DNA of 15,844 nucleotides from JAYFRE01 sp034926235 (GTDB lineage Bacteria > Pseudomonadota > Alphaproteobacteria > Rhodospirillales > Magnetospirillaceae): positions 1-15,844 of the forward strand of contig JAYFRE010000141.1 of the NCBI GenBank assembly GCA_034926235.1, read 5' to 3'. Position numbers and translations under genes: made by a program. Below are positions 1 to 6,348 of this stretch, in pieces; positions within the stretch are counted from its first letter, which is position 1; each line of letters opens with the position of its first letter. A model generated the notes under the pieces. It did not search any database, was not told the origin of the DNA, and saw nothing but the letters and a program-made list of their open reading frames with translations.

Positions 1-220
1 TCAGCCAATCGGCGTCCAGCGCCGCCCGGCGGCCGGGCTGGGGAGCCTTGGCGACCGGCCGGTCGGCCTTGTCGTCGGGGATGTTGGCGAACAGATCGCC
101 CAGCGTGACCATTTCCCCTTCGACGACGGCATGCGTTCTCAAAAGCGCATCCGCTCGCGCAGGCAGGGCGGCGGCGCTTAAAACGAGGACCAGGGAAAAG
201 GCGACGGCGAGGCGGATCAT
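1..220 (-). CDS. flgA: Flagellar P-ring assembly chaperone FlgA, N-terminal fragment
   Basis: The reading frame starts with ATG at 220-218 and runs off the left edge, so only about 73 residues are present. It opens with a signal peptide (basic MIRLAV, hydrophobic core, likely cleavage after LPARA-D, near residue 24). This is followed by a FlgA-like segment with VTLGDLF and, near the edge, ALDADWL, resembling the 'itLgDLF...a..l.a.WL' start of the family. FlgA is a periplasmic chaperone for P-ring (FlgI) assembly around the rod. A GAGG ribosome-binding site sits 8 nt upstream of the ATG, and the gene begins 10 bp after the flgG stop, so it is the third gene of the flgF operon. Identification rests on the signal peptide, the short motif and the context; the C-terminal SAF domain lies outside the window. 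Confidence 0.85.
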   Translation of the reverse strand, partial: MIRLAVAFSLVLVLSAAALPARADALLRTHAVVEGEMVTLGDLFANIPDDKADRPVAKAPQPGRRAALDADWL

Positions 221-230
221 GACGAAAACC

Positions 231-1019
231 TCACGACTTCAACTGGTTGATGGTCTGGAGCATGCCATCGGCCGTCTGGATGACCTTGGAATTCATTTCA
301 TAGGCGCGCTGGGCGCTGATCAAATTGGTGATTTCCGAGACCACATTGACGTTCGAGGTTTCCAGGAACCCCTGCAACACGGAACCGAATCCCGCAGAGG
401 CCGGCGTGCTGACGATGGCGTTGCCTGACGAGGCGGTCTGTAAGAACAGATTGTCGCCCTGGGCTTCGAGGCCGGCGTCATTGGGAAAAGTGGCGAGCTG
501 GAACTGGCCGACGACGGTGGCGTTGGTTTGTCCGTCGCGGGTGATCGACACCTGACCCGACGTGTTGATGCTGATGTCGGTGGCGTCGTTGGGGATGGTG
601 ATGCCGGGCAGGACGGTATAGCCCTGCGAGGTGACGATCTGGCCCTGCGGCGACAGCTTGAAGGTGCCGTCGCGGGTATAGGCGGTGTCGCCCGACGGCA
701 GGTCGATCTGGAAATAGCCCTTGCCCCGGATCGCGACGTCGAGCGTGTTGCTGGTGCTGTTCACCGGGCCTTGTTCGGTCGAACGGTAAACGGCGACGGT
801 GCGCACGCCCAGACCGATCTGGATGCCCGACGGAACGATGGTATTGGAGTCCGACGAATAGGTGCCGACCCGTTGCATGTTCTGATAAAGCAGATCCGCG
901 AACCCGGGAAGCCGCCGGCTATAGGCGGTGGTGTTCATGTTGGCGATGTTGTTCGATATCACTTCCACATTGGTCTGCTGGGCCTGCATACCCGTGGCGG
1001 CGATGTTCATGGCTCTCAT
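231..1019 (-). CDS. flgG: Flagellar distal rod protein FlgG
   Basis: FlgG forms the distal rod, which crosses the P- and L-rings. The 262-residue product is the usual family length. The N-terminal rod signature (residues 1-45) includes ATGMQAQQTNVEVISNNIAN and the FADLLYQ segment. The middle has the flagellar-hook-core pattern LDVAIRGKGYFQI and AYTRDGTF, and PSGIQIGLGV is typical of FlgG. The C-terminal helix contains SEITNLISAQRAYEMNSKVI, which distinguishes FlgG from FlgF. There is no signal peptide, as expected for a substrate of the flagellar type III export system. The start at 1019 is supported by AGGGGA about 8 nt upstream, and the gene begins 11 bp after the flgF stop, in the same operon. 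Confidence 0.97.
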   Translation of the reverse strand: MRAMNIAATGMQAQQTNVEVISNNIANMNTTAYSRRLPGFADLLYQNMQRVGTYSSDSNTIVPSGIQIGLGVRTVAVYRSTEQGPVNSTSNTLDVAIRGKGYFQIDLPSGDTAYTRDGTFKLSPQGQIVTSQGYTVLPGITIPNDATDISINTSGQVSITRDGQTNATVVGQFQLATFPNDAGLEAQGDNLFLQTASSGNAIVSTPASAGFGSVLQGFLETSNVNVVSEITNLISAQRAYEMNSKVIQTADGMLQTINQLKS

Positions 1020-1030
1020 CGACTGTTCCC

Positions 1031-1774
1031 CTAGCTCTTCTGCTGCGACGAGGACAGGATCGGCATCGCCTTCAATTGGCGGTCCTGTTCGTCCTGGATC
1101 ATCATCTGGACGTTCTGGTAATTGCGCAGGATGGTCATCATCTTGGTCATTTCGACGACGGGCTGGACGTTGGAATCCTCCAACATGCCCTGGGTCATCG
1201 CCGCGCGCTCGACGGTGATGGGCTGCGCATCGGTCTGATAGGTGCTGTCACCCGCCGACATCAGCTCCTGAGGATTGGCGAAGCGCACGACCTTCATCTT
1301 GCCGATCATGCCGTTCTCGGTCGAAACGGTGCCGTCGCCGGCGATCTCGATGCTGGCCTCGTTGGGGGCGAACACGATCGGCGTGTCGTTGCTTTGCAGC
1401 ACCGGGTAACCGGCGGCGGTGACCATCATGCCGTTTTCGTCCAGGCGGAAATGGCCTGAACGGCTGTAGCGCTGTCCCGCAGGCGTATCGATGACGAAAT
1501 AGCCGTCGCCATGCAGCGCCACGTCCAAAGGATCGCTGGTCTTGGTCAGCGGGCCTTCGCGGGTGTCGCGCAGGGTGCCGATATCCTGGACATAGGCCAC
1601 ATTGACGCCGAACGGCGTGTTCGCGGATTTGGATTTGACCAGGTAATCGGTGAACATCACCTCTTCGCCTTTGTAGGCCGGCGTGTTGGCGTTGGCCATG
1701 TTGTTGGCGACGACCTCCAATTGCCGCCACAGGGCGGCCTGACTGGAAAGGGCGACGTAAGTGGTGTTCTCCAT
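1031..1774 (-). CDS. flgF: Flagellar proximal rod protein FlgF
   Basis: FlgF is a proximal rod subunit exported through the flagellar type III apparatus. The 247-residue product has the N-terminal rod motif LWRQLEVVANNMANANTPAY, then YFVIDTPAGQRYSRSGHF, the hook-core pattern shared with FlgG. The C-terminal segment has SNVQPVVEMTKMMTILRNYQ, the degenerate alpha-helical ending typical of FlgF in place of the ISAQRAYE helix of FlgG. It is the first gene of the minus-strand operon flgF-flgG-flgA. The ATG at 1774-1772 is preceded by GAGG and GGAG sequences. A sigma-54 type promoter lies about 85 bp upstream. Assignment as FlgF rather than FlgG is supported both by the C-terminus and by the canonical flgG next door. 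Confidence 0.95.
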   Translation of the reverse strand: MENTTYVALSSQAALWRQLEVVANNMANANTPAYKGEEVMFTDYLVKSKSANTPFGVNVAYVQDIGTLRDTREGPLTKTSDPLDVALHGDGYFVIDTPAGQRYSRSGHFRLDENGMMVTAAGYPVLQSNDTPIVFAPNEASIEIAGDGTVSTENGMIGKMKVVRFANPQELMSAGDSTYQTDAQPITVERAAMTQGMLEDSNVQPVVEMTKMMTILRNYQNVQMMIQDEQDRQLKAMPILSSSQQKS

Positions 1775-1859
1775 GGCTCCAACGATCCTCGAGAAAACAT
1801 CCGGAACGGTAAGCGGTAAAAGTTTTTAAGGGCCGTAACAGAGGCTCGGCTCCACGGAA

Positions 1860-1876
1860 TGCATGGATCGTGCCAA
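1860..1876 (-). promoter_or_regulatory. Sigma-54 (-24/-12) promoter of flgF-flgG-flgA
   Basis: Read on the minus strand, the site is TTGGCACG (1876-1869), ATCC (1868-1865), ATGCA (1864-1860). The consensus TTGGCACG-N4-TTGCA is matched with one mismatch, in the first T of the -12 element. The invariant GG (1874-1873) and GC (1862-1861) are separated by exactly 10 nt. The predicted transcript start is near 1849, giving a leader of about 75 nt before the flgF ATG at 1774. This implies RpoN control with an enhancer-binding activator of the FlbD/FlrC/NtrC type, as is common for rod and hook genes. The activator gene is not in the window. Confidence 0.85.
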
Positions 1877-1930
1877 CATCGTCTTCCAAGATATTTCGTT
1901 CTAAATCATACAGTTATCTTTTTTATCGCC

Positions 1931-1977
1931 GCCCTTTGAAGGGCCGACCGGTAAGTCGTACAGGGCAGTTATTGCCC
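1931..1977. promoter_or_regulatory. Two spaced dyads upstream of the sigma-54 promoter
   Basis: GCCCTT-TG-AAGGGC (1931-1944) and GGGCA-GTTAT-TGCCC (1963-1977) are perfect-armed inverted repeats. Their centres are about 32-33 bp apart, close to three helical turns. Relative to the predicted flgF transcript start (near 1849) they lie at about -83 to -96 and -115 to -129, the usual range for sigma-54 enhancer sites. The two dyads share the GGGC/GCCC core but are not otherwise the same sequence. Binding by an activator is inference; short GC-rich dyads also occur by chance. Confidence 0.35.
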
Positions 1978-2044
1978 GGTCCCGAGAAAGGGCGCTCTGG
2001 CGCGCGCAAACGCGGGGTCTTGATTCTTGGCGAAACGAGAAAAC

Positions 2045-2082
2045 CTCAACACCTTGTTAACCTGGAAGGGGTTATGGTTGAG
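2045..2082. promoter_or_regulatory. Nested inverted repeat upstream of fliL
   Basis: Outer arms CTCAAC (2045-2050) and GTTGAG (2077-2082) enclose inner arms TAACC (2058-2062) and GGTTA (2070-2074), the latter separated by 7 nt. The element ends about 60 bp before the fliL ATG. It could be an operator or a leader-RNA hairpin of the fliL operon. The arms are short and not perfectly concentric, so the function is uncertain. Confidence 0.25.
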
Positions 2083-2141
2083 CCTGCTCCATTCCCGAGG
2101 GGCGGACGCTTTCCCGGCTTTTAAGGCGTGAGTGAGAGAGT

Positions 2142-2702
2142 ATGGCCGACGATCTGGAAGAAGATTACGAAACCGGCGATTCCGCCTCCCCATCCGGGGA
2201 ACAGGCGCCTCCGGGCAAAGGAAGCGGGACGCGGAAGAAGATTCTGCTGTTCGTGCTTCTGCCGTTGTTCCTGGTGGTGGGCGCGGGCGCGGGCGCTTAT
2301 TTCTCGGGCGTCCTCGATTTGTTTTTGAAGCCTTCCGCCGAAACGTCGGCCATGTCGGCCAAAACGGCCGAGGACGGCAAGCCGGGCGAGGTGCAGCCGG
2401 CGGTGTTCTACGATCTGCCCGAAATGCTGGTGAATCTGAATTCCACCGGCCGCAAGCAGAATTTCCTGAAGATCCGGGTCAGCCTGGAATTGAAGAACGC
2501 CCTGGACGTGTCGCGCATCGAGCAGGTGATCCCGCGCATCATCGATAATTTTCAGGTCTATCTGCGCGAATTGCGGATCGAGGATTTGCAAGGCTCTGCC
2601 GGTATGCTGCGCCTGCGCGAGGAATTGCTCGCGCGCGTCAATGCCGCGGTCGCGCCGGCGACGGTCAACGATATTCTGTTCAAGGAAATCCTGGTGCAAT
2701 GA
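2142..2702 (+). CDS. fliL: Flagellar basal body-associated protein FliL
   Basis: FliL is a single-pass inner-membrane protein that surrounds or supports the stator at the basal body. The 186-residue product has an acidic, proline-containing cytoplasmic N-terminus (1-30), a basic RKK followed by one transmembrane helix (about 34-56), and a periplasmic domain from about residue 85. That domain includes YDLPEMLVNLNS and RKQNFLKIRVSLEL and ends in TVNDILFKEILVQ, the typical FliL C-terminus. It is first in the plus-strand operon and stops 16 bp before fliM. The ATG at 2142 is preceded by a purine-rich GAGTGAGAGAG stretch. The 366 bp upstream to flgF presumably carry its promoter, but I could not identify one. 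Confidence 0.95.
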   Translation: MADDLEEDYETGDSASPSGEQAPPGKGSGTRKKILLFVLLPLFLVVGAGAGAYFSGVLDLFLKPSAETSAMSAKTAEDGKPGEVQPAVFYDLPEMLVNLNSTGRKQNFLKIRVSLELKNALDVSRIEQVIPRIIDNFQVYLRELRIEDLQGSAGMLRLREELLARVNAAVAPATVNDILFKEILVQ

Positions 2703-2718
2703 CGGGTGATCAGGCGTC

Positions 2719-3888
2719 ATGAGCGAAGGCGAGCAGGAAGGGCCCCGGTCCTCTGAGGACGAGGACGCCCTGATGAAGGAATGGGAGGCCATGGCCGATG
2801 ATGGCCAGGCCGATGGCGGCGGCGGGGACGATTCCGGTAAGGATGTCGCCGCCGATTGGGAAAGCATGCTCGCCAGCGAAGAGGGCGGGGACGCGGATGC
2901 GGCGGCTTTGGCCTCTTCCACTCCGACGACCCGCGTTCTCAATCAGGACGAAATCGATTCGCTGCTGGGCTTCGGCGATGGCGACGGCGGCGCGGGCGAT
3001 CGTCCCGGCATCCAGGCGATCCTCAATTCGGCGCTGGTTTCTTACGAACGCCTGCCGATGCTGGAGGTGGTGTTCGACCGTCTCGTGCGCATGATGTCCA
3101 CCAGCATGCGCAATTTCACTTCCGACAATGTCGAGGTCTCTCTCGACAACATCGTTTCCTTGCGCTTCGGCGACTATCTGAACTCGATTCCCTTGCCGGC
3201 GATGCTGGCGGTGTTCAAGGCCGAGGAGTGGGACAATTACGGTCTGCTGACCATCGATTCGTCCCTGATCTATTCGATCGTCGATGTGCTGCTGGGCGGC
3301 CGGCGCGGCACCGCGGCGATGCGCATCGAAGGACGTCCCTACACCACGATCGAACGCAATCTGGTCGAACGCATGCTGCATGTGGTGCTGTCCGACCTGT
3401 CGGCGGCTTTCGATCCTTTGTCGCCGGTGACGTTCCGCTTCGACCGGCTGGAGACCAACCCGCGTTTCGCCACCATTTCGCGTCCGAGCAACGCGGCGAT
3501 CGTCGCCAAGCTTCGAATCGATATGGAAGATCGCGGCGGGCGGCTGGAGCTTTTGCTGCCCTACGCCACGCTGGAGCCGGTGCGCGAGCTTCTGCTCCAG
3601 ATGTTCATGGGCGAGAAGTTCGGCCGCGACTCGATCTGGGAAACCCACTTGGCCGAGGAATTGTGGATGACCGATGTCGAGCTGGAAGCGGTGCTCGATG
3701 AACAGGTCATGCCGCTCAAGGACATCCTGGATCTCAGGGTGGGGTCGCGCATCATGCTGAACGCGGTTCCCGATTCGGTGATCGAGCTCCGATGCGGTGA
3801 TGTCGGTATGTTCGGCGGTCGGATGGGCCGCAAGGGCAACCGTATCGCCATCCGCGTCGATGAGCAGATCCGGAAAGAAAGGGTCTGA
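2719..3888 (+). CDS. fliM: Flagellar motor switch protein FliM
   Basis: FliM is a C-ring switch subunit that binds CheY-P and sets rotation direction. The 389-residue product is longer than enterobacterial FliM (about 334) because of an acidic, glycine-rich N-terminal extension. The CheY-binding motif LNQDEIDSLLGF, which starts near residue 6 in E. coli, here occupies residues 74-85. The extension carries two similar short motifs, MKEWEAMADD (19-28) and AADWESMLAS (44-53). The FliM middle domain follows (about 100-290, including YERLPMLEVVFDRLVR and NPRFATIS), then a SpoA/FliN-like C-terminal domain (about 310-385, with IMLNAVPDSVIELRCGDV). The ATG has an AGG five nt upstream. The stop is one nucleotide before the next gene, which suggests translational coupling. 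Confidence 0.96.
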   Translation: MSEGEQEGPRSSEDEDALMKEWEAMADDGQADGGGGDDSGKDVAADWESMLASEEGGDADAAALASSTPTTRVLNQDEIDSLLGFGDGDGGAGDRPGIQAILNSALVSYERLPMLEVVFDRLVRMMSTSMRNFTSDNVEVSLDNIVSLRFGDYLNSIPLPAMLAVFKAEEWDNYGLLTIDSSLIYSIVDVLLGGRRGTAAMRIEGRPYTTIERNLVERMLHVVLSDLSAAFDPLSPVTFRFDRLETNPRFATISRPSNAAIVAKLRIDMEDRGGRLELLLPYATLEPVRELLLQMFMGEKFGRDSIWETHLAEELWMTDVELEAVLDEQVMPLKDILDLRVGSRIMLNAVPDSVIELRCGDVGMFGGRMGRKGNRIAIRVDEQIRKERV

Positions 3889-3889
3889 C

Positions 3890-4342
3890 GTGGATCACAA
3901 GGTCGTTCTGGATATCATCGTCGCCATCCTGCTTGCCGCGACCATCGCCTATGCGGTGATGCTGAATCGCCGGATCGGCCAGCTGCGCCGCGACCGCGAT
4001 GATCTGGCCAAACTGATCGCGGCGTTCAACGACGCCACCGCGCGCGCCGAAGCCGGCATCCCGAAGCTTAGGCGCGCGGCCGAGGAAGCCGGCACCGGCC
4101 TGCAGGAACGGGTGGAAAAGGCGCAAAGCCTGCGTGACGATCTGGCTTTTCTGATCGAACATGCCGACAGCATGGCCAACCGGTTGGAAGGGGCGGTACG
4201 CTCGGTGCGGTCGGATGCGCGCGTCGGGGCGATGACGCAAGCGCCGACGCCGCGTGTGGTGTCGGCGGCTCGTGATGGCGGAGAGGACGACCGCTCGGAT
4301 GTCGAGCGGGAATTGCTGCGTGCGATGCAATCCGCGCGGTGA
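3890..4342 (+). CDS. DUF6468-type membrane coiled-coil protein of the flagellar operon
   Basis: This is a small protein of 150 residues whose exact role is unknown. I infer membership of the DUF6468 family, found between fliM and motE in alphaproteobacteria, from context and architecture. A GTG start at 3890, one nt after the fliM stop and preceded by AAAGAAAGGG, gives an N-terminal transmembrane helix (about 7-25, IIVAILLAATIAYAVML). A charged, probably coiled-coil stretch follows (about 27-110, with heptad-like RIGQLRRDRDDLAKLIAAF and LQERVEKAQSLRDDLAFLIE), then a polar tail. The frame is also open upstream, but an earlier start would lie deep inside fliM and give a non-hydrophobic leader. 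The stop overlaps the start of motE. Its place suggests an accessory motility role at the membrane. Confidence 0.8.
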   Translation: MDHKVVLDIIVAILLAATIAYAVMLNRRIGQLRRDRDDLAKLIAAFNDATARAEAGIPKLRRAAEEAGTGLQERVEKAQSLRDDLAFLIEHADSMANRLEGAVRSVRSDARVGAMTQAPTPRVVSAARDGGEDDRSDVERELLRAMQSAR

Positions 4343-5187
4343 TGGAAAAGGTGTCGTCGATGGCAGGCAAGGACAGCAGCAAGGCTCGGAGTCGTCCACC
4401 CCAGGCAAAAAAGCCTGGCGGTTCGCCGTTCACGCTGCGGCTGTTGCCGGTAACGATCTTCGTGGTTTTCTTAGGCCTGTCGGTGCGCGTCAACGATATT
4501 TGGCGCGATCTGTTCGGTCTTGAGGTTTCGCCTTTGTCTTCGGCCGAAGCGCAGCAGCCGCCGCCTCCGGGCGGGCGGGCGCGCAGCCAGCAGGCCGCGG
4601 CCGCGAACGCCCAACCCGCGGCCGCGCCCGACGCCGCGTCCAAAGCCTCGACCGGGACCCCCGCCGCTTCGTCCCCGGCAACGCCGTCCGCAGCAGATGC
4701 CGCGTCCGATGTGCCGCCGGCAGTTCTGCCGCCCGGCGCGTTCAACACCGGCGAACCGCCGACCTTCACCCAGAACGAGATCGACGTGCTGCAGAAACTG
4801 TCGGAGCGGCGCGAGACCCTGGATGGGCGCGAGCGCGATATCGTTCTGCGGGAAAATCTGGTCAAGGCGGCGGAGAGCCGGATCGATAAGAAGATCGACG
4901 AAATGAAAGCCCTGCAGGCCAACATTCAATCGATGTTGAAGCAGCTCGATAATCAAGACCAAGAAAAGATGAAGAGTCTGGTCAAGATTTACGAAAGCAT
5001 GAAACCGAAGGATGCGGCAAAAATCTTCAATGAATTGGATCTTCCGGTTCTGATGGGCGTCTTGAGAAATATGAAAGAACAAAAAGTCGCGTTGATCATG
5101 GAAGCCATGGACCCCGCAAAAGCGCGCGAAGTGACGGACGCGATGTTGCAGCGCCGGGCTTCGGATATCCTGGGCCAGGGCGGTTGA
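4342..5187 (+). CDS. motE: MotE family motility protein
   Basis: In Sinorhizobium, MotE is a chaperone for the periplasmic motility protein MotC. This 281-residue product has a basic N-terminus and one hydrophobic segment (about 32-48, LRLLPVTIFVVFLGLSV). A long Ala/Pro-rich linker follows (about 65-140). Next come a coiled coil (about 141-205, with VLQKLSERRETLDGRERDIV) and a C-terminal MgtE-N-like helical domain (about 208-275, with YESMKPKDAAKIFNELD and MEAMDPAKAREVT). The architecture fits the alphaproteobacterial MotE family. ATG at 4342 overlaps the upstream stop as TGATG. ATG at 4360 has a better ribosome-binding site (GGAAAAGG, 8 nt spacing) and may be the true start, removing six residues. 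The linker is extremely GC-rich, whereas the C-terminal domain uses more A-ending codons. Confidence 0.85.
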   Translation: MEKVSSMAGKDSSKARSRPPQAKKPGGSPFTLRLLPVTIFVVFLGLSVRVNDIWRDLFGLEVSPLSSAEAQQPPPPGGRARSQQAAAANAQPAAAPDAASKASTGTPAASSPATPSAADAASDVPPAVLPPGAFNTGEPPTFTQNEIDVLQKLSERRETLDGRERDIVLRENLVKAAESRIDKKIDEMKALQANIQSMLKQLDNQDQEKMKSLVKIYESMKPKDAAKIFNELDLPVLMGVLRNMKEQKVALIMEAMDPAKAREVTDAMLQRRASDILGQGG

Positions 5188-5201
5188 ATCCTGGAAAGGG
5201 C

Positions 5202-5229
5202 TTGATCGGATCAGTATTACGGATATTAA
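5202..5229 (+). promoter_or_regulatory. Possible sigma-70 type promoter before cheY
   Basis: TTGATC (5202-5207) and TATTAA (5224-5229) are separated by 16 nt and each match the E. coli consensus at four of six positions. They lie in the 115-bp gap between motE and cheY, the only sizeable gap in the plus-strand motility operon. The match is moderate, and alphaproteobacterial housekeeping promoters vary, so this is only a candidate internal promoter for cheY-cheZ. Confidence 0.3.
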
Positions 5230-5232
5230 CTA

Positions 5233-5245
5233 GGCCGGATCGGCC
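5233..5245 (+). other. Small hairpin GGCCG-GAT-CGGCC in the motE-cheY gap
   Basis: A perfect 5-bp stem with a 3-nt loop. A T-rich run (TTTTATT) follows only after 8 further nucleotides, so it is a poor intrinsic terminator. It may attenuate transcription, protect an mRNA end, or be a small operator just downstream of the candidate promoter. Confidence 0.25.
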
Positions 5246-5302
5246 CGTGCGGATTTTATTGTCGCCGCAGGATTTTCGAGATGTGTTTTGAGGGAGTGAC
5301 TG

Positions 5303-5692
5303 ATGGCCGTTGACAAAAATATGAACGTCCTGATCGTCGATGACTACAAGACGATGCTAAGAATCATTCGCAATCTTCTGCGGCAGCTTAATTTCATCAA
5401 TGTCGAAGAAGCGACCGACGGCGCCATGGCCCTCCAGATGCTGCGCGGCGGCAATTTCGGTTTGGTCATTTCCGACTGGAACATGGAGCCGATGACGGGG
5501 CTCCAGCTGTTGCGCGAAGTCCGGGCCGACCCCAAGCTGAAGAGCATCCCCTTCATCATGGTCACGGCGGAATCGAAGTCCGAGAACGTCGTCGCCGCCA
5601 AGCAGGCCGGCGTGTCGAACTATATCGTCAAGCCGTTCAACGCCGAAACGCTGAAGCAAAAGCTCGTTTCCGTCCTGGGCGACTTTTCGTAA
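5303..5692 (+). CDS. cheY: Chemotaxis response regulator CheY
   Basis: CheY is a single-domain receiver of 129 residues that, when phosphorylated by CheA, binds FliM and changes motor rotation. All receiver residues are in place: acid pocket D13-D14 (LIVDDY), phospho-acceptor D58 (VISDWNM), T88 (MVTAES), the aromatic Y107 and K110 (YIVKPF). There is no output domain. ATG at 5303 has GGAG about 9 nt upstream. The gene follows a 115-bp gap after motE and is 12 bp from cheZ, so target (fliM), signal (cheY) and signal terminator (cheZ) are encoded together. Close sequence relatives include other single receivers, but the cheZ neighbour supports CheY. Confidence 0.93.
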   Translation: MAVDKNMNVLIVDDYKTMLRIIRNLLRQLNFINVEEATDGAMALQMLRGGNFGLVISDWNMEPMTGLQLLREVRADPKLKSIPFIMVTAESKSENVVAAKQAGVSNYIVKPFNAETLKQKLVSVLGDFS

Positions 5693-5704
5693 AAGGAAAA
5701 TCTC

Positions 5705-6346
5705 ATGGCGGCGAGCATCGATGGCGATCTGGCCCAACATTTGGCCGCGCTCCGGCGTGAAAAAGGGGATTCGATTCCTGTCGAGGATTTGGGCGACGTG
5801 GTGCGTTCCCTGCTCTCGTCCTTGTCGGGTGATCTGACGGCGGGCGATATCGGCCTGTTCCGCGAGGTCGAGGAACTGGCGGCCTATATCCGCAACGCCA
5901 AGGCCGAAATCGCGGCGTTAAGGCCGTCGGACATCCAGGCGACCTATATCGCCTCGGCCACGGACGAGCTGGACGCCATCGTCGACGCCACCGAAACCGC
6001 CACCAACACGATTCTGGATGGGGCCGAGATGCTGGGCAACATGGTCGGGCAGGTCACACCCGAGCAAGGCGAAATCCTGAACGATGTGACGACGCGCATT
6101 TTTGAGGCCTGCAATTTCCAGGATATTACCGGGCAGCGTATCACTAAAGTGGTCAAGGCCTTGAAACATATAGAGGAACGTATCGACGCACTGGTCGAAG
6201 CCTTTGGCCCTGAATTCAGGGACAAGGCGACGGACGCATCGGCTCCGCCCTCGGCAGAACTGTCCGACGAGGATCTCCTGAACGGCCCTCAATTGCCGAC
6301 GACGGCTTCGGATCAGGCTTCCATCGACGCCCTTTTCAACGATTGA
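5705..6346 (+). CDS. cheZ: CheY-P phosphatase CheZ
   Basis: CheZ dephosphorylates CheY-P and so ends the tumble signal. The 213-residue product is mostly helical. The catalytic segment CNFQDITGQRITKVVK (about 136-151) corresponds to the E. coli DFQDLTGQ motif, with D140 and the essential glutamine Q144 conserved. A flexible Pro/Ser/Asp-rich linker (about 172-203) leads to the C-terminal peptide ASDQASIDALFND. This matches the position of the CheY-binding tail of E. coli CheZ and resembles the FliM docking motif. The start has AAGGAAAA about 6-8 nt upstream. The stop lies just before the next gene, whose ATG is two nt downstream. Confidence 0.92.
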   Translation: MAASIDGDLAQHLAALRREKGDSIPVEDLGDVVRSLLSSLSGDLTAGDIGLFREVEELAAYIRNAKAEIAALRPSDIQATYIASATDELDAIVDATETATNTILDGAEMLGNMVGQVTPEQGEILNDVTTRIFEACNFQDITGQRITKVVKALKHIEERIDALVEAFGPEFRDKATDASAPPSAELSDEDLLNGPQLPTTASDQASIDALFND

Positions 6347-6348
6347 CC

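Larger units (their letters stand above)
1775..2141. other. Divergent flgF / fliL intergenic regulatory region
   Basis: This 367-bp gap separates two divergent flagellar operons and shows no credible coding frame. It holds a sigma-54 promoter for flgF on the minus strand (1860-1876), an AT-rich patch at about 1897-1928, two short dyads (1931-1944 and 1963-1977), and a third dyad nearer fliL (2045-2082). I found no convincing -35/-10, sigma-28 or correctly spaced -24/-12 promoter for fliL on the plus strand. The plus-strand promoter is therefore unidentified. Confidence 0.8.

Noticed and set aside
2057..2062. TTAACC as a CtrA half-site upstream of fliL
   Set aside because: No second TTAA at the required 7-nt spacing in direct orientation; a single 6-mer is not informative.
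1870..2124. Plus-strand open frame of 84 codons in the flgF-fliL gap
   Set aside because: GTG start inside the sigma-54 promoter, no ribosome-binding site, composition of a non-coding shadow; the dyads explain the region better.
4762..4800. MotE segment TQNEIDVLQKL resembles the FliM CheY-binding motif
   Set aside because: It begins the MotE coiled coil and is expected on the periplasmic side of the membrane helix, where CheY is absent; the likeness is probably chance.
5237..5250. GG-N10-GC spacing of a sigma-54 promoter before cheY
   Set aside because: Spacing is right, but the flanking bases match the -24 and -12 consensus poorly and the bases form a hairpin.
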